Below, in pieces: positions 1 to 7,971 of a stretch of 64,000 bases of DNA. The stretch spans positions 37,706-101,705 of the forward strand of contig CAVZIX010000015.1 in assembly GCA_963775395.1 (NCBI GenBank). The letters run 5' to 3'. Below the pieces are notes generated by a model that did not search any database, had not been told where the DNA came from, and worked only from the letters and a program-made list of their open reading frames with translations. The DNA comes from JAIBJN01 sp963775395 (GTDB taxonomy: Bacteria > Actinomycetota > Thermoleophilia > Gaiellales > Gaiellaceae). Position 1 is the stretch's first letter; each line of letters starts with the position of its first letter. The translations under genes and the position numbers were made by a program.

Positions 1-311
1 CGATCGATGCCGCAACCGAGCACTGCGACCGTGAGACCGCCGGCGGCGAGCGCTCCTCTGTGCGCCTCGGCATCGACGCCGCGAGCCAGCCCGCTCACAA
101 CGACCACGCCGGCCGCAGCGAGCGACCGCGCCAGCTCGCGGGCGACCTGCGCGCCATACGGCGAGCAGCTGCGCGCGCCCACGACTGCCACGGCGGGCAA
201 CGCAAGGACCTCGGGCGGACCGCCGCGCAGGTAGAGCCGCGCGGGTGGATCGTGCAGCTCGGCGAGCAGGGGCGGATAGCCCCGTCGCCGCGTCACGGAG
301 GGGTACGTCAC
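1..311 (-). CDS. dprA: DNA processing protein DprA (Smf), N-terminal part, cut by window edge
   Basis: DprA loads RecA onto incoming single-stranded DNA during natural transformation. About 103 codons are visible, reading out of the window at position 1. They show the start of the Rossmann-like DprA fold: VAVVGARSCSPYG, then VVSGLARGVDAEAH and VAVLGCGID, all typical of the family. The GTG start at 311 overlaps the comM stop as GTGA, so the two genes are translationally coupled. The N-terminus is short and no SAM-like domain precedes the fold. The neighbour comM is also a transformation gene, which supports the call. Confidence 0.9.
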   Translation of the reverse strand, partial: MTYPSVTRRRGYPPLLAELHDPPARLYLRGGPPEVLALPAVAVVGARSCSPYGAQVARELARSLAAAGVVVVSGLARGVDAEAHRGALAAGGLTVAVLGCGID

Positions 312-1762
312 GTCGCCAGCTCCCGCGGCGCCCGGTAGGAGAGAGCCTCTGCGACGTGGGTAGCCGCGACTTCCTCCTCGGCGGCCAGGGCCGCAATCGT
401 CGCGGCCACGCGCGCGACGCGGGCGCGTCCGCGCGCCGACAGCGGGAGCGTGTCGACGGCTCGCGTCAGAAGCGCACGGGCCTCCACCCCCAGCCGGGGT
501 CGCCTCCGGCCGAGCTGCTCCGCCGCGGGCTCGACACGGGCACGCACGCGCCTGGACGCCTCGCCCGGTCGCGTGTCGAGCTCGCTGCCACGGGGTCGCG
601 GCATGTGCACGACGAGATCGAATCGGTCGACGAGCGCGCGCGAGAGCTTCCCGCCATACGCAGCGAGCTTCTGCGGCGTACACGTGCACTCGACGGCGGG
701 ATCCCCTCGGGCGCCGCACGGACAGAGGTTCATGGTGCCGACGAGGACGAACCGGGCGGGGAAGAGCGCCTGCCCGGCGGCCCTGGCGATCGAGACGACG
801 CCGTCCTCGAGCGGCTGGCGGAGCGCTTCGAGCACGGGTCGGTGGAACTCGGGCATCTCGTCGAGCAGCAGAACACCGTGGTGCGCCAGGCTCACCTCCC
901 CGGGGCGTGGCCCTGGCCCTCCGCCGACGATCGAGGCGGCGGAAGCAGTGTGGTGCGGAGCACGGAACGGCGGCCGATCCACCAGCGGGCGCCCGGCCGG
1001 CAGCACGCCGGCCACCGAATGGATCCGGGTCGCCTCCAGCGCCTGGTCGAGGGTAAGCGGCGGAAGGATCCCCGGCAGGCGCCGCGAGAGCATCGTCTTG
1101 CCCGTCCCCGGCGGCCCGGCGAGCAGGACGTTGTGCCGCCCGGCGGCCACGATCTCGAGGGCGCGCCGGGCCCGCTCCTGGCCCCGCACGTCCGCCAGAT
1201 CGAGCCCGCCTCCATTCGAGGCGCTTTTCGCCGGCTCGACCGCATCCGGTTGAAGGCGCCCGCCGAGGTACGCGCCGGCCTCGGCAAGGTGCCTGAGAGG
1301 AACGGGCTCGATCCCGGCGAGCGCAGCCTCCGGAGCGGATTCGTGGGCACAGAGCAGGCGAACGAGACCTGCGCGCCGCGCAGCCTCGGCGGCGACGATG
1401 ACGCCCGGCACGGGCCGGACGCGGCCGTCGAGAGCCAACTCGCCGACTGCGGCATGCTCGGCGAGCCGCTCCGGCGGAATCTGGTGGGAGGCTGCCAGAA
1501 CGGCGAGAGCGATGGGCAGGTCGTAGCCCGAGCCCTCCTTGCGGAGGCCCGCGGGCGCGAGGTTGACCGTGATCCGACGCAGCGGCCACTCGAGCTCGGC
1601 GCTCGCGATGCCGCTCCTGACGCGCTCCTTGGCCTCCTGACAGGCCTTGTCCGGCAGGCCGACGATCGCGAAGGCCGGGACGCCACGTTGGAGGTGGGCT
1701 TCCACCTCGACGCGACGCGCCTCCAGGCCGACGAGCGCATGAGTCACCGCACGTGCGAGCAC
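308..1762 (-). CDS. comM: YifB/ComM family Mg-chelatase-like AAA+ helicase
   Basis: ComM is an AAA+ hexameric helicase that promotes branch migration when transformed DNA is integrated. The 484-residue product has the family layout: an N-terminal Lon-protease-like fold (about 1-180), an AAA+ core with Walker A GPPGTGKT (216-223) and Walker B LLLDEMPEF (298-306), then the Mg-chelatase C-terminal helical domain. A four-cysteine zinc-like segment (CPCGARGDPAVECTC) follows the core, as in other ComM proteins. Length is slightly below the usual 500 or so residues. It is followed by dprA with a 4-bp overlap. Confidence 0.95.
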   Translation of the reverse strand: MLARAVTHALVGLEARRVEVEAHLQRGVPAFAIVGLPDKACQEAKERVRSGIASAELEWPLRRITVNLAPAGLRKEGSGYDLPIALAVLAASHQIPPERLAEHAAVGELALDGRVRPVPGVIVAAEAARRAGLVRLLCAHESAPEAALAGIEPVPLRHLAEAGAYLGGRLQPDAVEPAKSASNGGGLDLADVRGQERARRALEIVAAGRHNVLLAGPPGTGKTMLSRRLPGILPPLTLDQALEATRIHSVAGVLPAGRPLVDRPPFRAPHHTASAASIVGGGPGPRPGEVSLAHHGVLLLDEMPEFHRPVLEALRQPLEDGVVSIARAAGQALFPARFVLVGTMNLCPCGARGDPAVECTCTPQKLAAYGGKLSRALVDRFDLVVHMPRPRGSELDTRPGEASRRVRARVEPAAEQLGRRRPRLGVEARALLTRAVDTLPLSARGRARVARVAATIAALAAEEEVAATHVAEALSYRAPRELAT

Positions 1763-1825
1763 ACCTCGACGCTAGGGCGGAAAACCGCACGCATGTCGCA
1801 CCGAATGCGTCGGGGTTGGGACGGA

Positions 1826-2197
1826 TCAGTCGAAAGGGACGCGCCGGATCCGGCGGCCGTGCACCGCGACCGCCTCGAGCCGGACGTCGAGGCCTGCGAG
1901 CTCGGGCCGGCCCGCGAGCCAGGCTTCAGCGGCCTGTCGCACCCGACGCGCCTTCTCCGGCCCGACAGCCTCGAGCGGGTCGCCGTATCCCGTCCCGCTG
2001 CGGGCCTTCACCTCGCAGACGACGACCGTGCCCCCACGGCGGACGACGAGATCGAGCTCGTAGCCGCCGACCCATGCGTTCGCGTCGAGGATCAGGTAGC
2101 CGCGGAGCCGGTAATGGCGGCGAACGCGCCGCTCGGCTTCAGGCCCGAGCCGCCGCGAGGGCGACCGACTCGATTGCCGCTTCCTCCAGCTCCGCAT
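1826..2197 (-). CDS. yraN: UPF0102 (YraN) family endonuclease-like protein
   Basis: Small protein of 123 residues with the restriction-endonuclease-like fold signature of the YraN family: ELDLVV (D49) followed by CEVKAR (E62, K64). Its role is not established; the family usually sits beside rnhB and comM, as here. The ATG at 2197 overlaps the rnhB coding end by 59 nt. No ATG, GTG or TTG lies in frame between it and the conserved region, so this start is the simplest choice although the first 16 residues look unconserved. Confidence 0.85.
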   Translation of the reverse strand: MRSWRKRQSSRSPSRRLGPEAERRVRRHYRLRGYLILDANAWVGGYELDLVVRRGGTVVVCEVKARSGTGYGDPLEAVGPEKARRVRQAAEAWLAGRPELAGLDVRLEAVAVHGRRIRRVPFD

Positions 2198-2825
2198 AGC
2201 AGCGCGCATCGAATGACCGGCGGTGGATCGCACTCGGCCCGCGGCGGCGCACGATCGCCGAGTGCCCCGGCGTGATGTATCCGACGTGGGAAGCGAAGCC
2301 GTAGCCCGGGAAGACCGCGTCGAAGCGGCGCATCGCGCGATCGCGGACGACCTTGGCGACGATCGAGGCGGCGGCAATCGCAGCGCTCTTGGTGTCCCCG
2401 TCGACGACCGCCTGGTGCTCGGGCGCGAGCGGCCCGAGCCGGAACCCGTCGACGAGGCAGGCCTCGGCCGGAGGCGCGAGCGCGGCCAGCGCCTCACGAA
2501 GCCCGCGGAGGTTCGAGCGGTGCAGACCGTCGCGGTCGATCGCGGCCGGCGGGATCACGCGGACGGCGATGCGGGTCGCACACCGCGTGACTGCGCGGAA
2601 GAGCTCCTCTCGGTCGGCCGGGTTCACCTGCTTCGAGTCGTTGAGGAGCGCCAGCGGCCGAACGCGGTGGTCGCGGAGCCGCTCGTAGTCGAACAGGACG
2701 CCCGCCGTGACGAGCGGGCCGGCGAGGCTTCCACGTCCCGCCTCGTCCGCGCCCGCCACGAAACGCACGCCCAGGCGTCGGTCGTATGCGAGGAGCTTGC
2801 GGCCCGGACGGCGGACTGTCGCCAC
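2139..2825 (-). CDS. rnhB: Ribonuclease HII
   Basis: Degrades the RNA strand of RNA-DNA hybrids and removes misincorporated ribonucleotides. The 228-residue product carries the catalytic motif GADEAGRG (D27, E28), an acidic residue in ACLVDG (D126) and DGDTKSAAIAAASIVAK with the further metal-binding aspartate (about D144). The GTG start at 2825 lies 18 nt after the rplS stop. The reading frame continues upstream antisense-like through rplS, but those residues do not resemble RNase HII. rplS-rnhB-yraN-comM-dprA is a conserved bacterial order. Confidence 0.93.
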   Translation of the reverse strand: MATVRRPGRKLLAYDRRLGVRFVAGADEAGRGSLAGPLVTAGVLFDYERLRDHRVRPLALLNDSKQVNPADREELFRAVTRCATRIAVRVIPPAAIDRDGLHRSNLRGLREALAALAPPAEACLVDGFRLGPLAPEHQAVVDGDTKSAAIAAASIVAKVVRDRAMRRFDAVFPGYGFASHVGYITPGHSAIVRRRGPSAIHRRSFDARCYAELEEAAIESVALAAARA

Positions 2826-2842
2826 GGGCGCGAGGATATCGA

Positions 2843-3193
2843 CTAGGTCCGCTGCTTCTCGCGGACGCGCGCCTTCTTGCCCACTTTGGAGCGCAAGTAG
2901 TACAGCTTGGCGCGGTTCACGTCGCCGATCGCGCCGACCTCGATGCGGTCGATCTTCGGCGAGTGGAGCGGAAACGTTCGCTCGACGCCCACGCCGAACG
3001 AGTTCTTGCGGACCGTGAAGGTCTCGCGCACGCCGGCGCCCTGGCGCTTGATGACGATGCCCTCGAAGACCTGGACGCGTCGGCGCTGGCCCTCGATCAC
3101 CTGGAAGTGGACGCGAACGGAGTCGCCGGCCTTGAACTGCGGGATGTCGTCGCGCATCTGCTTGCGCTCGAGGATGTCGATGGGCGTCGTCAT
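2843..3193 (-). CDS. rplS: 50S ribosomal protein L19
   Basis: L19 sits at the 30S-50S interface. The 116-residue length and the motifs FKAGDSVRVHFQVIEG, RVQVFEGIVI, GVGVERTFPLHSPKI and RAKLYYLRSK match the family end to end. The ATG at 3193 is followed by the usual N-terminus. The 201-bp stretch upstream (3194-3394), before the signal peptidase gene, has no supported gene or recognisable leader structure; it probably holds the promoter or leader of rplS. Confidence 0.97.
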   Translation of the reverse strand: MTTPIDILERKQMRDDIPQFKAGDSVRVHFQVIEGQRRRVQVFEGIVIKRQGAGVRETFTVRKNSFGVGVERTFPLHSPKIDRIEVGAIGDVNRAKLYYLRSKVGKKARVREKQRT

Positions 3194-3394
3194 GAAAAGG
3201 GCGGCCGAAGCCGCGCGGGAATGCTAGCGAAACCTCGCGGCCATGGTGCGACCAGCCAGGTGGGCACGGCCTCCGCGGACATGTCCTTGGAGGGGCCGCC
3301 GCGGGCCTCCCTCCGCTTCGAGCGTAACCAGGGCAAACGCGCGCGTGGCGCACGAGACGTGCCGACTCCTGCGCGCAGACGTGAAGGAAGGCGC

Positions 3395-3931
3395 CTAGCG
3401 GAACCCGATGCGCTGCGGCGGCCAGTAGAGCGCGAACACGGGGCCGATGAGGTTGTCGCGGGGCACGGCGCCCCACTCGCGGCTGTCACATGACTGCAGC
3501 CGGTTGTCGCCCATCATGAAGTACCGGCCCTCGGGAACCGTGATCGGCCCGAACTCGTCGCCGACTTCGCCGCCGAAGAGGTACGGCTCCGGATACGGCT
3601 CGCCGTTCACGTACAGCTGGTCTCCGCGGATCTCGAGCTCGTCGCCGGGGAGACCGATCAAGCGCTTGACGAAGACGCCGCCCGGGCCCGGGCAGATGCT
3701 CGCCGCCTCCGGCGGGGTCTCGAAGACGACGATGTCGCCGCGGTCCGGCTCGGTGAACCGATAGATGAAGCGGTTGGCGAGCACCCGGTCGGACCTCGCG
3801 GCCTGGCACCCGGGCTCGGGCGCGGCGCAATGGAGGGTCGGCTCCATCGACGACGACGGAATCCGGTACGGGTTGACCACCCAGGCCTTGATGGCGAGCA
3901 CGGCCGCGATCGCGATGGCGATCGTGAGCAC
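3395..3931 (-). CDS. lepB: Signal peptidase I (tandem copy 1)
   Basis: Membrane-anchored serine/lysine protease that removes signal peptides at the outer face of the membrane. The 178-residue product has one N-terminal transmembrane helix (about 2-19), the catalytic serine in SSSMEP (S28) and the catalytic lysine in FVKRLIGLPGD (K89), then MGDNR...SCDSREWG near the C-terminus. The GTG start is the only canonical start after the in-frame TAG at 4001-4003; the matching position in the neighbour is also W-V. It is a close paralogue of the next gene, from which it is separated by 69 bp. Confidence 0.9.
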   Translation of the reverse strand: MLTIAIAIAAVLAIKAWVVNPYRIPSSSMEPTLHCAAPEPGCQAARSDRVLANRFIYRFTEPDRGDIVVFETPPEAASICPGPGGVFVKRLIGLPGDELEIRGDQLYVNGEPYPEPYLFGGEVGDEFGPITVPEGRYFMMGDNRLQSCDSREWGAVPRDNLIGPVFALYWPPQRIGFR

Positions 3932-4000
3932 CCAGTCGATGACGGTCGGCCAGGGTGCAGGGAGCGATTCGAGCCGGTTGCGGAGGAAGACGGCCTCCTG

Positions 4001-4600
4001 CTACCGCAGGCCGAGCCGCGTCAGCGGCCAGTAGACGGCAAACACCGGTCCGATCAGGTCGTCGCGACTCACAGGTCCCCAATCGCGGCTGTCGCATGAC
4101 TGGCCGCGGTTGTCGCCCATCATGAAGTATTCGTCGTCGGCGAGCCGCCGCTCCGAGAAGTTCGGGCCATTCGGGCCGCCGTTCAGATACGGCTCGGCAA
4201 CGGCCTCCCCGTTCAAGCGCAGGACACCCTCCTGCTGGCTGATCGTGTCGCCCGGGAGGGCGACGAGCCGTTTGACGAACGTCCCGGAGGCGCCGCACTG
4301 CTCGAGGGCGCGCTCGGGGACCTCGAAGACGACGATGTCCCCGCGCTCCGGATCGCGGAAGCGGTAGATGAACCGGTTGGCGAGCACCCGATCGGACGCA
4401 TCCGCCTGGCAGCCGACCTCGGGCGTGGCACAGTGGAGCGTCGGCTCCATCGACGACGACGGAATCCGGTACGGGTTCACGACCCATGCCTTGATGGCGA
4501 GCACGGCGGCGACCGCGATCGTGATCGTCAGGACCCAGTCGACGACCGTGTCCCACGGCGCAGGGAGCGACCCCGTGATCCGTTCGAGCGGCCCCCTCAC
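4001..4600 (-). CDS. lepB: Signal peptidase I (tandem copy 2)
   Basis: Second signal peptidase I, 199 residues. It has one transmembrane helix (about 22-41), catalytic S50 in SSSMEP and K110 in FVKRLVALPGD, and the conserved MGDNRGQSCDSRDWG near the end. I chose the GTG at 4600 because it overlaps the trmD stop as GTGA. A longer frame runs back into trmD but adds no family-like sequence. Compared with copy 1 the segment between the two catalytic residues differs in its cysteine-containing loop, so the copies have diverged and may not cleave the same substrates. Confidence 0.92.
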   Translation of the reverse strand: MRGPLERITGSLPAPWDTVVDWVLTITIAVAAVLAIKAWVVNPYRIPSSSMEPTLHCATPEVGCQADASDRVLANRFIYRFRDPERGDIVVFEVPERALEQCGASGTFVKRLVALPGDTISQQEGVLRLNGEAVAEPYLNGGPNGPNFSERRLADDEYFMMGDNRGQSCDSRDWGPVSRDDLIGPVFAVYWPLTRLGLR

Positions 4601-5253
4601 GTAACCGACCGCTCCTTGCTCCGCTCGCGGCGCCAGCGCTCGATGAGCGCGTGATTCCCGGACAGGAGAACGTCCGGGACGCGCCACCCGCGGAACTCGG
4701 CCGGCCGGGTGTAGTGCGGGAACTCGAAGCCGCCCTCGAGCGCCTCCGAGAAGCTCTCCACGGCGGCGCTCTCCTCGCGGATCGCCCCCGGCAGCCGCCG
4801 AGCGACCGCGTCGAGGACGACCATGGCCGGCAGCTCCCCGCCGGAGAGGACGTAGGGCCCGATCGAGACGACATCCGTCGCCACGTGCTCGAGGATCCGC
4901 TCGTCGAAGCCCTCGAAGCGGGCAGAGAGAAGCGTCAGCGCGTCCTCGCCTGCCAGCTCGTCGACGAGGCCCTGGTCGAGCGGGCGACCCTGCGGCGAGA
5001 AGGCGATCACCCGCCGGTCGCGCTCCATGCCGTAGACGGCCTCGAGGGCCGCGTAGACGACGTCGACGCGCAGCACCATGCCCGCACCGCCGCCGTAGGG
5101 CTCGTCGTCGACCTGCCCGCCGGTAAGCGGCGTGAAGTCACGGTAGTTGAGGAGCTTGAGCTCCAGCTCGGAGCCGAGCACGGCGGCAAGCGGCCGCTGC
5201 TCGGTGAGCCATGAGAAGGCATGGGGCAACAGGGTGAAGACGTCGATCTGCAT
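4597..5253 (-). CDS. trmD: tRNA (guanine-37-N1)-methyltransferase
   Basis: Methylates G37 of tRNAs reading CNN codons and so prevents frameshifting. The 218-residue protein starts MQIDVFTLLP and has PYGGGAGMVL and SIGPYVLSGGELP, the SAM-binding trefoil-knot motifs, plus the C-terminal VPDVLLSGNHALIERWRRE that contacts tRNA. It lies downstream of rimM (12-bp gap) in the standard rpsP-khpA-rimM-trmD order and overlaps the signal peptidase start by 4 bp. Confidence 0.97.
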   Translation of the reverse strand: MQIDVFTLLPHAFSWLTEQRPLAAVLGSELELKLLNYRDFTPLTGGQVDDEPYGGGAGMVLRVDVVYAALEAVYGMERDRRVIAFSPQGRPLDQGLVDELAGEDALTLLSARFEGFDERILEHVATDVVSIGPYVLSGGELPAMVVLDAVARRLPGAIREESAAVESFSEALEGGFEFPHYTRPAEFRGWRVPDVLLSGNHALIERWRRERSKERSVT

Positions 5254-5265
5254 CCGCGTTCGAGA

Positions 5266-5754
5266 TTAGCTTTCGGGCACGAAGCCGGGAGCGACGACGA
5301 TCCGGCCTTCCTCCAGATCGACCGCACGGACGCAGTCCTCGACCATCGGAAGGGCGATCCCGCCCTCGAGCTCGAGCACGTCGTTCGCCACGCCCGGTGT
5401 CACGTCCTGCACCCGGCCGAGCACGCGGCCTCCCTCCTCCTCCACGATCAGCCCGACGAGCTGGTACACGTAGAACGCGTCGTCACCCGCCGGCGGGAGC
5501 TCTCGCTCCGGCAGCTCGAGCGCGGCCCCGCGGCGCGCGGCCCGGTCGAGGCGGACGACCACGCGCCCGCCCGCCGTCTTCGACTCGATCACGGTCGCAG
5601 GCTCGCGCTCGACGTAGACCGTCGCGCCTTTCTTGAAGCGCTCCGGCTCCTCGCTCGCTCCCTCGACCACGAAGGCGCCCGCGAGGCCGTGCGGGCGGCC
5701 GACGCGGCCCACCCTCACCCAGCGGTCGCCGCCCGCCTCGTCAGCGAGCGTCAA
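5266..5754 (-). CDS. rimM: 16S rRNA processing protein RimM
   Basis: RimM binds S19 and helps mature the 30S head. The product (162 residues from the TTG at 5754) shows the RimM N-terminal domain beginning VRVGRVGRPHGLAGAFVVEG and a PRC-barrel domain with DDAFYVYQLVGL and LPMVEDCVRAVD. The start is uncertain: TTG at 5754 overlaps khpA by 14 bp, but the conserved part begins at a GTG 36 nt downstream, which is also plausible. Confidence 0.93.
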   Translation of the reverse strand: MTLADEAGGDRWVRVGRVGRPHGLAGAFVVEGASEEPERFKKGATVYVEREPATVIESKTAGGRVVVRLDRAARRGAALELPERELPPAGDDAFYVYQLVGLIVEEEGGRVLGRVQDVTPGVANDVLELEGGIALPMVEDCVRAVDLEEGRIVVAPGFVPES

Positions 5755-5977
5755 CGATCTCGAGGAGCGCGCGCTCCTGGCGCCGCCCGCCGCTCGCGCG
5801 CACGAGCGTTCGAAGGGCGCGCGCGATGCGACCCTGCCGGCCGATCACCTTGCCGATGTCCTCCTCCGCCACGTGCAGCCGCAGCACGACGGCGCCGTCG
5901 CGCTCCGTCCGCTCGACGCGCACCTCGTCCGGCCGGTCGACGAGGTTCCGCGCCAGGTAGGCGAGGAGCTCCTCCAC
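5741..5977 (-). CDS. khpA: KH-domain RNA-binding protein KhpA
   Basis: KhpA is a small single-KH-domain RNA-binding protein found between rpsP and rimM in Gram-positives and actinobacteria; with KhpB it influences cell division and small RNA stability in firmicutes. The 78-residue product contains the KH signature GKVIGRQGRIARALRTLV. The GTG start shares one base with the rpsP stop (TAGTG), so it is likely co-translated with rpsP. Confidence 0.93.
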   Translation of the reverse strand: MEELLAYLARNLVDRPDEVRVERTERDGAVVLRLHVAEEDIGKVIGRQGRIARALRTLVRASGGRRQERALLEIVDAR

Positions 5978-6216
5978 TAGATGCCCTGGGTCTTCATGAG
6001 GCGCTTCACCCTATCGCTCGGCTGCGCGCCCTTGGAGATCCAGTCCTGGATCTTGTCCGTGTCGAGGTCGATCGTCGACGGGTCGGTCTGCGGGTTGTAG
6101 CGGCCCACGATCTCGATGAAGCGGCCGTCGCGCGGGGAGCGTGCGTCGGCGACGACGACCCGGTAGATCGGGTTCTTCTTCGAGCCCACGCGGGCCAGTC
6201 TGATGCGAGTTGCCAT
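5977..6216 (-). CDS. rpsP: 30S ribosomal protein S16
   Basis: S16 stabilises the 30S platform during assembly. The 79-residue sequence begins MATRIRLARVGSKKNPIYRVVVAD and contains RSPRDGRFIEIVGRYNP, both diagnostic of S16. It is near the usual 80-90 residue length. It stands 19 bp after ffh, making an ffh-rpsP-khpA-rimM-trmD train. Confidence 0.97.
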   Translation of the reverse strand: MATRIRLARVGSKKNPIYRVVVADARSPRDGRFIEIVGRYNPQTDPSTIDLDTDKIQDWISKGAQPSDRVKRLMKTQGI

Positions 6217-6235
6217 TCCGTCCTTTCGTTCCGTG

Positions 6236-7573
6236 TCAGCGCCGCCGCTGCGAGGCCGCGAGCGACTGGATGTTGGGCATCTTGCCCTTCCCCATCTGCT
6301 TGACCATTTTCGCCATCTGCTTGCGTGCGTTCAGGAGCTGGTTGACCTGCTGCACGGTCGTGCCGCTGCCCTGGGCGATCCGGGCGCGGCGCGTGCCGTT
6401 GATGATCTCGGGCCGGCGGCGCTCGTCGGGTGTCATCGAGAGGACGATCGCCTCCACGCGGCCCAGCTCCCGGTCGTCGACGTTCACGCCCTGGAGCTGC
6501 TTGCCGAGGCCGGGAATGAGGCCGACCACCGACTTCAGCGAGCCCATGCGGCGCATCATCCGGTAGCTCTGGAGGAAGTCGTCGAACGTGAACTGCCCGG
6601 CGCGGAGCCGGCGCTCCATCTCCTCCTGCTCGTCCACATCGGCCGCCGCCTCGGCGCGCTCGATGAGGGTGAGCACGTCGCCCATCCCGAGGATCCGCGA
6701 CGCCATGCGGTCGGGGTGGAAGTACTCAAGCTGGTCGAGCTTCTCCCCGGTCGAGGCGAGCTTGATCGGCTTCCCCGTGACCGCCTTGACGGAGAGCGCC
6801 GCGCCGCCGCGCGCGTCACCGTCGAGCTTCGTCAGGACGACGCCGTCGAATTCGACGCGCTCCGCGAACGCCTCCGCCACGCCGACAGCCTCCTGGCCCG
6901 TCATGGAGTCGAGCACGAGCAGCACGTTGTGTGGCTTCACCTGCTTGCGGATCGCGGCGAGCTCCTCCATCAGCGGCTCGTCGATCTGGAGGCGGCCCGC
7001 GGTGTCGACGATGACCACGTCGCGCCCCTGCGCCTGGGCCTGCTCGATCCCGTGCCGCGCGACGGCGACCGCGTCCTTCGTCGTCCGGTCGAGGAAGACG
7101 GGAATCTGGATCTGCTTGCCGAGCTGCTCCAGCTGGTCGATCGCAGCCGGCCGCTGCAGGTCGGCGGCGACGAGCGCCGGCGACTTGTTCTCGGTCTTGC
7201 GCAGGAGTAGGGCGAGCTTGGCGGCAGCGGTCGTCTTCCCGGAGCCCTGGAGCCCGGCCAGCAGCACAACCGTGGGCGGCCGCCCCGAGAATGCGAGCTT
7301 CGAGCCGCCCGAGCCCATCAGCTCGGTCAGCTCCTCGTGGACGATCTTCACGACCTCCTGGCCCGGCGTCAGGCTCTTCGTCACGTTCGTGCCGACGGCG
7401 CGCTCCTTCACGCGGGCGACGAACTCCTTCACGACCTTGAAGTTGACGTCCGCCTCGAGCAACGCGAGGCGAATCTCGCGCATGGCGCCGGAAAGGTCCT
7501 CTTCGGTGAGGACGCCGCGGCTTCTCAGATCGCCGAGAGTCGCCTGCAGCTTGTCGGAAAGCGTGTCAAACAT
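6236..7573 (-). CDS. ffh: Signal recognition particle GTPase Ffh
   Basis: Ffh with 4.5S RNA binds signal sequences of nascent membrane proteins and docks with FtsY. The 445-residue product starts MFDTLSDKLQATLGDLR (N domain), has the G domain with GLQGSGKTT, DTAGRLQI and TKLDGDARGG, and a methionine-rich M domain ending in MVKQMGKGKMPNIQSL. An in-frame extension upstream of the ATG at 7573 is not Ffh-like. Its promoter must lie in the 59 bp shared with the divergent dodecin gene. Confidence 0.97.
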   Translation of the reverse strand: MFDTLSDKLQATLGDLRSRGVLTEEDLSGAMREIRLALLEADVNFKVVKEFVARVKERAVGTNVTKSLTPGQEVVKIVHEELTELMGSGGSKLAFSGRPPTVVLLAGLQGSGKTTAAAKLALLLRKTENKSPALVAADLQRPAAIDQLEQLGKQIQIPVFLDRTTKDAVAVARHGIEQAQAQGRDVVIVDTAGRLQIDEPLMEELAAIRKQVKPHNVLLVLDSMTGQEAVGVAEAFAERVEFDGVVLTKLDGDARGGAALSVKAVTGKPIKLASTGEKLDQLEYFHPDRMASRILGMGDVLTLIERAEAAADVDEQEEMERRLRAGQFTFDDFLQSYRMMRRMGSLKSVVGLIPGLGKQLQGVNVDDRELGRVEAIVLSMTPDERRRPEIINGTRRARIAQGSGTTVQQVNQLLNARKQMAKMVKQMGKGKMPNIQSLAASQRRR

Positions 7574-7632
7574 GGGCCGGCGGGAAGTGTAGCCGTGTGG
7601 TTTTTCCAATCCGACCCAAGGAGGAGCGAGCA

Positions 7633-7840
7633 ATGTCCGATATCGCCAAGGTCATCACCGTGATCGGAAGTCACCCGGAGAGCTTCGCCAAGGCGGCCGA
7701 CGTGGCCGTGCAAGGAGGCGGCGAAGACGGTCCGGGGCATCACGGGCGCCGACGTCGTGTCGATGAGCTGCGAGGTCGAGGGCGACAGCATCACGATGTA
7801 CCGCACGACCGTGAACATCGCGTTCGCGATCGAGCGGTAG
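7633..7840 (+). pseudogene. Dodecin, interrupted by one extra base
   Basis: Dodecins are small dodecameric flavin-storage proteins. The gene has an excellent ribosome binding site (AAGGAGG at 7618-7624) and an ATG at 7633 giving MSDIAKVITVIGSHPESFAKAADVAVQ. The frame then breaks at GTGCAAGGAGG near 7707-7717. Removing one A restores EAAKTVRGITGADVV and a C-terminus IAFAIER with a TAG at 7838-7840, 68 residues in all, exactly dodecin size. The coding sequence is otherwise intact, so the extra base is more likely a sequence error than decay. Confidence 0.85.
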
Positions 7841-7858
7841 ACGCGTCGGCAGCTCCGC

Positions 7859-7897
7859 CCGTTCAGGCCAGGCCCTCTCCGCACCCGGCCTGAACGG
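7859..7897. terminator. Inverted repeat between convergent dodecin and ftsY genes
   Basis: CCGTTCAGGCC (7859-7869) pairs perfectly with GGCCTGAACGG (7887-7897) across a 17-nt loop. It lies between the 3' ends of two convergent genes, so a bidirectional terminator is the natural reading. Neither side has a T-run, so it would not be a classical Rho-independent site. Confidence 0.55.
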
Positions 7898-7971
7898 TCG
7901 GGGCGCCCCCCGGTCCGAGCCTATCGCCGAAGTTTTCGCGGGTGGTGCACGGGAGTGCGCCGAGAGTGTGC

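Noticed and set aside
245..2275. A 676-residue open frame on the plus strand
   Set aside because: It is antisense to comM, yraN and rnhB, is Arg/Gly/Pro-rich and has no domain; in such GC-rich DNA long antisense frames are routine.
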